NCBI GenBank assembly: GCA_002733505.1
Contig: NVVW01000003.1
Coordinates: 24,446 to 88,445, forward strand
Source: Methylophaga sp.
GTDB taxonomy: Bacteria > Pseudomonadota > Gammaproteobacteria > Nitrosococcales > Methylophagaceae
Reading direction: 5' to 3'
Length of the DNA: 64,000 nucleotides
Shown: positions 59,899 through 64,000 of the stretch, in pieces
Layout of the letters: each line of letters opens with the position of its first letter
Numbering within the stretch: the stretch's first letter is position 1
The notes under the pieces: generated by a model
The model's database searches: none
Told to the model about the DNA's origin: nothing
Seen by the model: only the letters and a program-made list of their open reading frames with translations
Position numbers and translations under genes: made by a program

Positions 59899-60438
59899 TT
59901 ATTGCGAAACCATAACCATTGCAGGACGTAATAGTCTTCCATTAAATTGGAAGCCTTTCTGTGCTACCGTTAAAATTTGATTTGCTTCAATTCCTTCAAC
60001 CGGCTGCATTGCCATGGCTTGATGCAATTCGGGATCAAATGCATCGCCATCTTCAGGGTTGACGGTTTCTAAACCAAATTTAGCGAGAGAAGATAAAAAC
60101 ATCTTCATCGTCATTTCCAAACCTTCACGAACAGCATCAAGCGATGCATCTTCACCATTAGCCGCATTTAAACCCAATTCCATACTGTCGTATATAGGGA
60201 GTAGCTCAGTGACAAATTTATCTAATGCACGCTTATGGGCATTTTCTAAATCACGTGATTGACGGCGGCGAAGGTTTTCTATATCTGCACGCGCACGTAA
60301 CAGTTCATTCCAATGCTCATCCGCCTTGTTACGGGCATCTTCTAATAGTGCAGTAGGATCTTCGTTGGTTTCAACTTCGGCTTCAGGAGCAGTATTCTCT
60401 TCTTCAGATTCAATCTCGTTATTTTCTTCGTCGCTCAT
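59899..60438 (-). CDS. grpE: Nucleotide exchange factor GrpE
   Basis: Releases ADP from DnaK. 179 residues. Acidic N-terminus (NEIESEEENTAPEAEVE), a long helix (about 35-100) for dimerisation, and the C-terminal beta domain with PVEGIEANQILTVAQKGFQFNGRLLRPAMVMVS. First gene of the grpE-dnaK-dnaJ set. A ParDE-like module has entered directly upstream, but its own heat-shock promoter remains. Confidence 0.95.
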   Translation of the reverse strand: MSDEENNEIESEEENTAPEAEVETNEDPTALLEDARNKADEHWNELLRARADIENLRRRQSRDLENAHKRALDKFVTELLPIYDSMELGLNAANGEDASLDAVREGLEMTMKMFLSSLAKFGLETVNPEDGDAFDPELHQAMAMQPVEGIEANQILTVAQKGFQFNGRLLRPAMVMVSQ

Positions 60439-60472
60439 TTTTACAACCCAATATGATTTATCTTAAAACTGG

Positions 60473-60500
60473 ATCTGGGGGCGGATCTTTTTATTTCAAG
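60473..60500 (-). promoter_or_regulatory. Sigma32 heat-shock promoter of grpE
   Basis: On the minus strand CTTGAAA (60500-60494) and CCCCAGAT (60480-60473) are 13 bases apart, 35-62 bases upstream of the grpE start. The same box and spacing as the dnaK promoter make independent heat-shock control of the two genes likely. Confidence 0.86.
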
Positions 60501-60518
60501 TTTGAATTGGTATTTTTA

Positions 60519-60806
60519 TTAGGAAATGTGCGTTTGCACATCCATGCTTTTATGAATAATACGAACAATAAAAATGTCGTCATCATTCTTCTTGTAAAAG
60601 ATTAAATGAGAGCGGTGTTCGAAACACAAATAATCAGAGCGTATATGTTCAACCCTAGTCCCTAAATCAGGATTTGTATCTAAGGTTTCAAAACATGTTT
60701 CTAGGGTAGTGTGGTAATCAACAGTAACAGCTAGGCCAAAATTGATAATTGAATAGTCTAAAATTGCATCTAAGTCGCGACTGGCTTTATTAGAAAACCT
60801 AATCAT
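60519..60806 (-). CDS. parE: ParE/RelE-family toxin
   Basis: 95-residue type II toxin of the RelE/ParE fold. MIRFSNKASRDLDAILDYSI is the N-terminal helix-hairpin, GTRVEHIRSDYLCFEHRSHLIFYKK the core sheet, and FIVRIIHKSMD the C-terminal end with a conserved Arg. ParE members poison gyrase; RelE members cut mRNA, and the sequence alone cannot say which. It overlaps the antitoxin by 8 bases and ends 18 bases before the grpE promoter. Confidence 0.85.
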   Translation of the reverse strand: MIRFSNKASRDLDAILDYSIINFGLAVTVDYHTTLETCFETLDTNPDLGTRVEHIRSDYLCFEHRSHLIFYKKNDDDIFIVRIIHKSMDVQTHIS

Positions 60807-61050
60807 TCAAGCCATGTCGCTCTTTAGCATCGTTGAGAATATCGCTCATGGCACGTTGGCTAATGCCACTTTCTTCGCCCTCAATTAAAGCGGCGCGAAG
60901 TATAGCTATTTTTTCTTTATTCGCCTGATCAAGACGAATTAATTCCCGTAGGTATTCACTATCATTGCCGTACTGTCCGGAATTTATTTGAGATTTTATC
61001 CAAGAGTCTTGTTGCTCTGTTACTGTGATTGTTTTTCTTAACATAACCAT
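60799..61050 (-). CDS. parD: ParD-family antitoxin (ribbon-helix-helix)
   Basis: 83-residue antitoxin. The N-terminal ribbon-helix-helix (LRKTITVTEQQDSWIKSQINSGQYGNDSEYLRELIR) is typical of ParD/CopG, with a C-terminal toxin-wrapping helix (AIIRAALIEG-like AILRAALIEGEESGI). AGAGG lies 7 bases before the ATG. TGATTATATCAC-type sequence just upstream (61079-61090) is a possible autoregulatory operator. Toxin and antitoxin both look intact. Confidence 0.87.
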   Translation of the reverse strand: MVMLRKTITVTEQQDSWIKSQINSGQYGNDSEYLRELIRLDQANKEKIAILRAALIEGEESGISQRAMSDILNDAKERHGLND

Positions 61051-61115
61051 AAAAGCACCTCTAAAATGAGTTTTAGTATGATTATATCACACTGCTAATT
61101 GATTAAGTCCAAAAC

Positions 61116-61131
61116 CAATCGAGTCTGACCC
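61116..61131. repeat. GGGTCAGACTCGATTG repeat, copy 1 (inverted)
   Basis: A 16-base exact match, on the minus strand, to the sequence at 63331-63346 just after pilA. The flanks are also similar for a few bases. Such short repeats cluster next to REP-associated transposases. Confidence 0.6.
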
Positions 61132-61175
61132 TATTGATTCTATCGCTTATCCGACCTACGGAATTTTTAGCGAGT

Positions 61176-61793
61176 TTAATCTTTCTCTTTCAGTGTTATT
61201 GAGAATGCTTGCATCCCAATATGGTTTGGATAAGTTTCGTTAAAATCTATTTTGTATTCAGAACAAAACGAGCTTACTATTTCGTAGCCTATCTGTACAA
61301 TACTTGGCGGGATCACTGTCCCCATCGATGGGGATTCTTCAGTTTTATTAATAATTTTGTTCATTGCATCTTTTAAGGAATTTCCTGATACAAAGGTTGT
61401 GGTGTTATTTGCTTCATCTAGTAAATGCACTAAATCTGAAGGTAGTTTATCAGCAGCATGTACGTGGCAGCCTCCAAGTTTGTTTGCTCCCCACTTAATT
61501 AACTCTCCTCTGGTTATTAACTTGTCATGCTTAGTGATTATAAGTGCAGGCTTATTCCACCAGTCAGTAAATTTTATCATTGTTGCTTCGGAGTTTGAAT
61601 CAAAATTAGGTACAAACTTGCCACTTGAATCTCTCATAATATTTGACGTTAGATATTCTGTTTTAAGAGCTATTGTGCCATCAACAACCCAAGCAGTATC
61701 TAAAATCGAACTGTCTTCCTTATCGAGATAGTGAAGTAAAGATGTCGAGTTAGATGTTTGGTGGCAAATAACTCGAACAGATGTGGCTATACG
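61176..61793 (-). pseudogene. 5'-truncated gene of unknown function
   Basis: The frame is open for 205 codons from a TAG at 61794 to its stop. The first internal ATG (61637) would remove clearly protein-like sequence upstream (VRVICHQTSNSTSLLHYLD, DSSILDTAWVVDG), and no ATG, GTG or TTG exists before it. So the true N-terminus, probably some 15-20 residues, has been cut off at about 61794. Segments such as WWNKPALI, RGELIKWGANKLGGCHVHAA and YPNHIGMQAFSI resemble, from memory, an uncharacterised cargo-type family. It may still express a shortened 153-residue form from 61637. Confidence 0.55.
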
Positions 61794-62040
61794 CTAGTAT
61801 TCTTCCTCCGCTGATCGACAGGAGAGCGAAGCGGAGTCGATTAGTCGCCAGTAGGCAACGCCTTTGTGCATTTTCGTAATAGAGAGCGTTAGCGAACAGT
61901 GGAGAATAATGTTAGCAAAGGCTTTCTGTTGCCGTAAAGTCATTTGAGGTAATGGTGGTTTTGCGGTTCGCTCAGCAGAGCGAAGTGTGAAAGCGCCATG
62001 AACGCAGGACGGCTGGGGGCCGCAGGCATTAATGGTCGCG
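61794..62040. other. Non-coding accessory spacer with a junction
   Basis: About 250 bases without a supported gene between the truncated gene and the truncated toxin. It contains a short CTCCGC...GCGGAG inverted repeat near 61807-61839 and GTTAGC repeated at 61888 and 61910. It looks like scar sequence where two foreign segments meet. I could not recognise an integron attC site. Confidence 0.4.
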
Positions 62041-62271
62041 TTAAGTTTTTGCCGCTTGCTTGGGCTCGGATGCCCAAAACAAGCTATCGCAAAAATAGCG
62101 ACTCACTGGCAGCTCAGGAACTTTCCTGCCCTTGCGGGATAGCTCATCCAGCACAATAGTTTTTTTAACTAGGGCTTCACTAACCCGTCTGGCATATAGT
62201 GGTGAGTCCTGAGCAATGTAATCGTGGATATGACGAACCTGGGACTTGGCGTGAGTCGTCCACTTCACCAT
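62041..62271 (-). pseudogene. RelE/ParE-family toxin with aberrant C-terminus
   Basis: The first 53 or so residues match the RelE/ParE pattern (WTTHAKSQVRHIHDYIAQDSPLYARRVSEALV, GRKVPEL), but after PELP the sequence changes to VSRYFCDSLFWASEPKQAAKT. This lacks the usual RELSxxxYRIIYE strand and C-terminal catalytic residues, and stops at 76 residues where intact toxins have about 95-100. The gene is probably broken by recombination or a frameshift and is inactive. The antitoxin gene overlaps its start by 7 bases. Confidence 0.7.
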
Positions 62272-62444
62272 GTCTGAATATCCTTAAGTACCTCCTCAGC
62301 GGTTTGGGTTTTACCTTCAGCAGCATCCTGCTGACCACGGCGGATGTTCTCCAGCACATAAAGCTGGTAAATCATTTCTTCTGTATCAGCGTTGTCAGGC
62401 AGTTGCTGGATTGTGTTGAGTGCGTCTTGTTTGGCGGTTTGCAT
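62265..62444 (-). CDS. Small antitoxin paired with the decayed RelE-like toxin
   Basis: A 59-residue protein (ATG 62444, TGA 62265-62267), short enough to be missed in routine gene calling. It reads MQTAKQDALNTIQQLPDNAD, then EEMIYQLYVLENIRRGQQDAAEGKTQTAEEVLKDIQTW. A short helical body and an acidic C-terminal tail fit type II antitoxins. It overlaps the toxin by 7 bases (ATGGTGA). If the toxin is dead, this is an orphan antitoxin. Confidence 0.75.
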   Translation of the reverse strand: MQTAKQDALNTIQQLPDNADTEEMIYQLYVLENIRRGQQDAAEGKTQTAEEVLKDIQTW

Positions 62445-62516
62445 AGTGAACTCCTCGCTGTTTTAGATTCAAAAATCAAGCTGGCTGACCGCTTGTTTCG
62501 CATTAAATTTATTTTA

Positions 62517-62545
62517 CCACAGAGGCACAGAGCACACAGAGATGG
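62517..62545. repeat. CACAGAG-type repeat fragment
   Basis: ACCACAGAGGCACAGAGCAC followed by ACAGAG is one arm of the inverted repeat described at 36906-36980, degenerate here. It lies between the small antitoxin and pilA. Confidence 0.6.
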
Positions 62546-62563
62546 ATAAGCTTAACTCCTTTT

Positions 62564-62600
62564 CGTCATCCCGCTAGGTTTGTAGCCGGGATCTACATCA
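62564..62600. repeat. Degenerate CGTCATCCCG palindromic repeat
   Basis: CGTCATCCCGCTAGGTTTGT with AGCCGGGATCTAC, a fragment resembling the core of the type A elements and the repeat at 56585-56660. Confidence 0.5.
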
Positions 62601-62609
62601 ATGAAAAAC

Positions 62610-62681
62610 GTAGGAGCGGCTTCAGCCGCGAACAAGCCGGTAATCATTAACAACCCTATTCGCGGCTGAAGCCGCTCCTAC
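62610..62681. repeat. Perfect 23-bp inverted repeat of the GGAGCGGCTTCAGCCGC family
   Basis: Two exact inverse copies (62610-62632 and 62659-62681) around a 26-base centre; each arm contains its own GCGGCTTCAGCCGC palindrome. Single copies of this motif occur in many gammaproteobacteria as REP-like repeats (knowledge). A third, diverged copy lies at 55735-55757. It can fold into a long cruciform upstream of pilA. Confidence 0.8.
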
Positions 62682-62797
62682 CTATTTTTACTGAGAATGG
62701 AGATAAAACTGACCATTCGCGTCACATTATGACGATTATAACGCCTTGGGCTGGGAATGAAGAGGGTTAATAGTTGTTAAAAACAGTGCCTTATGAT

Positions 62798-62814
62798 TTG
62801 GCACAACACCTGCA
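62798..62814 (+). promoter_or_regulatory. Sigma54 (RpoN) promoter of pilA
   Basis: TTGGCAC-AACAC-CTGCA has the invariant GG and GC doublets 12 bases apart, a close match to the sigma54 consensus TTGGCAC-N5-TTGCA. It sits about 57 bases upstream of the pilA start. PilA genes are classically sigma54/PilR-dependent, which supports this reading. Confidence 0.88.
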
Positions 62815-62870
62815 ATTAACTTTTCGAGGCAACAAGATTGCTGAACTTTTCTAACACTGAGGAATTAAAA

Positions 62871-63320
62871 ATGAAAAAAGTCCAACAAGGTTTTACATTA
62901 ATCGAGCTAATGATCGTAATCGCGATCATTGGTATTTTAGCAGCCATTGCATTGCCTGCTTATCAGCAATATGTCGCAAAAGCACGTTACTCGGAAGTTG
63001 TTCTTGCGACATCAGGGGTTAAATCAGCCCTTGAAGTTTGTGCACAGTCCCGTGGTGGTTTTGGTGCCGCTTTGTGTAATGTTCCTGCTGATCTTGAGGT
63101 TCTACAAGCCGCTGCAGGTGCAAGTGATGCGCCGCAGGTCACTAGTGTTACGGCAACATTAGCGGGTGCGACAGCAGTAGTAACCGCTACACCTAACGCA
63201 ACAAATGGTTTCGTTGCCGGTGATACATACATCATTACAGGTACATACAGTGCTAATGGCTCAGTTAATTGGATCGTTACGGGTGGTTGTTTGGCTCAAG
63301 GTTTCTGTTCTACTTTGTAA
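62871..63320 (+). CDS. pilA: Type IV major pilin
   Basis: Subunit of type IV pili for twitching, adhesion or DNA uptake. 149 residues. A short positive leader (MKKVQQG) is cut by PilD before Phe1 of the mature [20 protein letters not shown], with the conserved Glu5. The C-terminal region has two cysteine pairs ([13 protein letters not shown] and CLAQGFC) that may form disulfides, including the D-region loop. ATG 62871 has GAGGAA upstream; an earlier TTG at 62838 is not supported. Transcription starts from a sigma54 promoter and ends at a strong terminator. The pil assembly genes are not in this window. Confidence 0.95.
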   Translation: MKKVQQGFTLIELMIVIAIIGILAAIALPAYQQYVAKARYSEVVLATSGVKSALEVCAQSRGGFGAALCNVPADLEVLQAAAGASDAPQVTSVTATLAGATAVVTATPNATNGFVAGDTYIITGTYSANGSVNWIVTGGCLAQGFCSTL

Positions 63321-63330
63321 GAAATCAAAG

Positions 63331-63346
63331 GGGTCAGACTCGATTG
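63331..63346. repeat. GGGTCAGACTCGATTG repeat, copy 2
   Basis: Exact 16-base partner, in the opposite orientation, of 61116-61131. Here it lies between the pilA stop codon and its terminator. It probably belongs to the repeat set spread by the nearby transposase. Confidence 0.6.
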
Positions 63347-63370
63347 ATTTGACCTGATGAAGCACAGAGA

Positions 63371-63399
63371 AAGCCTCGGTTATGCCGAGGCTTTTTTTT
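63371..63399 (+). terminator. Terminator of pilA
   Basis: AAGCCTCGG-TTATG-CCGAGGCTT forms a 9-bp GC-rich stem followed by eight T residues, about 50 bases past the pilA stop. Confidence 0.93.
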
Positions 63400-63421
63400 G
63401 CAATTAATAATATTATTCCTG

Positions 63422-63465
63422 TTGGTTAAAGGGGACGCTACCCTTGGTTAAAGGGGACGCTACCC
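63422..63465. repeat. Two tandem 22-bp repeats upstream of the transposase
   Basis: TTGGTTAAAGGGGACGCTAC followed by CC occurs twice in exact tandem (63422-63443 and 63444-63465). The AAAGGG...CCCTTT part folds into a small hairpin. Such repeats close to a REP-associated transposase gene are its likely substrates (family knowledge). Confidence 0.7.
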
Positions 63466-63496
63466 TTTAATTTTAAATTATTGTACAATACAACAC

Positions 63497-64000
63497 ATGC
63501 CTAGAATAGCCCGCAGTGTATTTCCTAATATTCCTCACCATATTACCCAGCGAGGTAACCGACGAGAAGATGTGTTTTTTACTGATGATGATCGCTTGAT
63601 CTATTTGGAATGGTTACAGTTTTACTGTGAAAAACATGATGTCTCTATTCTCGCATATTGTCTGATGACAAATCATCTACACCTTGTTTTAGTGCCTCAT
63701 TCTGATGATGGGCTACAACAGGTGTTGAAACCACTCCATATGCGTTATTCTCAACATATTAATAAAGTCAAAGATTGGAAAGGCCATTTGTGGCAAGGTC
63801 GTTTCTTCTCCGCACCCTTAGATGATGCGTACACATGGTCAACGATTCGTTATGTTGAGAGAAACCCTGTTCAAGCGGGAATATTGGCAAAAGCAGAAGA
63901 TTATCGTTGGTCAAGTGCCGCCGCTCATTGCGGTTTGAAAGAAGATTTGTTACTTTCAGAATTGCCAAGTTCAATGAAAGGGCTTTCTCCAAGTAACTGG
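63497..64000 (+). CDS. REP-associated tyrosine transposase (partial at window end)
   Basis: 168 residues of a Y1/IS200-like transposase (TnpA-REP, RAYT). MPRIARSVFPNIPHHITQRG is the classic N-terminus. The histidine metal motif NHLHLVLVP follows near residue 58, then the conserved MRYSQHINKVKDWKGHLWQGRFFSAPLD and YVERNPVQAG. The catalytic tyrosine should lie in the MRYSQHIN helix. The C-terminal part is outside the window. RAYTs are domesticated single-copy enzymes that move REP repeats; the two tandem repeats upstream and the GGGTCAGACTCG copies are candidate substrates. The gene is intact so far as visible. Confidence 0.9.
   Translation, partial: MPRIARSVFPNIPHHITQRGNRREDVFFTDDDRLIYLEWLQFYCEKHDVSILAYCLMTNHLHLVLVPHSDDGLQQVLKPLHMRYSQHINKVKDWKGHLWQGRFFSAPLDDAYTWSTIRYVERNPVQAGILAKAEDYRWSSAAAHCGLKEDLLLSELPSSMKGLSPSNW

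Noticed and set aside
61794..62040. Integron attC-like sites suggested by repeated GTTAGC and a GCGTTAAG motif
   Set aside because: No matching inverse core (RYYYAAC with proper arm complementarity) could be paired, and no integrase is in the window.

Overview
The window looks like chromosomal DNA from a moderately AT-rich, Gram-negative gammaproteobacterium that can respire nitrate. Supporting signs are the grpE-dnaK-dnaJ-dapB order, PBP1b, TonB-dependent and porin-type outer-membrane proteins, a sigma54-driven type IV pilin and a narXL-narK-narGHJI block. I cannot name the genus. The glycolysis/Calvin-type cluster would also fit a sulfur- or C1-oxidising lineage, but nothing here proves that.

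Layout. (1) 1-5.8 kb, minus strand: partial trpS, M50 membrane protease, serS, a second and different trpS, fluoride channel crcB, purK, purE. (2) 5.9-12.9 kb, minus strand: TonB-dependent receptor, secreted CobN/HmuS-like chelatase, ExbB-like channel and DUF2149 protein, an operon like the Bacteroidetes hmu heme-iron locus. (3) 13.4-22.2 kb, plus strand: an unusually long GltB-like glutamate synthase without gltD, a CysJ-like diflavin reductase directly behind it, and a conserved protein of unknown function. (4) 22.3-24.2 kb: a MazEF-like toxin-antitoxin pair lying between a truncated copy of the hemE 5' end and the intact hemE. (5) 24.2-25.7 kb: a DMT permease and a small membrane protein. 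(6) 25.8-42.4 kb, minus strand: nitrate respiration, in transcription order a FocA/NirC channel, a PP2C-kinase fusion, narX, narL, two NarK transporters, narGHJI and a porin. (7) 42.8-50.6 kb, minus strand: VC0807-family membrane protein, and tkt, gapA, pgk, pyk plus a thioredoxin-fold protein. (8) 50.8-60.5 kb: unknown exported protein, mrcB, TPR lipoprotein, then dapB and the heat-shock operon with two clear sigma32 promoters. (9) 60.5-64 kb: accessory region with ParDE-like and decayed RelE-like toxin modules, a truncated hypothetical gene, repeat clusters, pilA and a partial REP-associated transposase.

The intergenic spaces are heavily colonised by small non-coding repeats. The most distinctive is a MITE-like family whose copies begin TATACCC and end CGGGTATA. 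At least six copies are present, one ending a base or two before the start codon of the kinase/phosphatase gene. Other families are a CACAGAG-rich inverted repeat, GGAGCGGCTTCAGCCGC repeats, and repeats next to the transposase.

The nitrate block reads as a self-contained module: NarX/NarL sense nitrate or nitrite, NarK proteins and the FocA/NirC channel move the anions across the inner membrane, NarGHI reduces nitrate with quinol electrons, NarJ assembles it, and the porin may admit anions through the outer membrane. The most interesting less-described units are the GltB-long/CysJ-like/unknown trio and the toxin-antitoxin insertion that duplicated the start of hemE.
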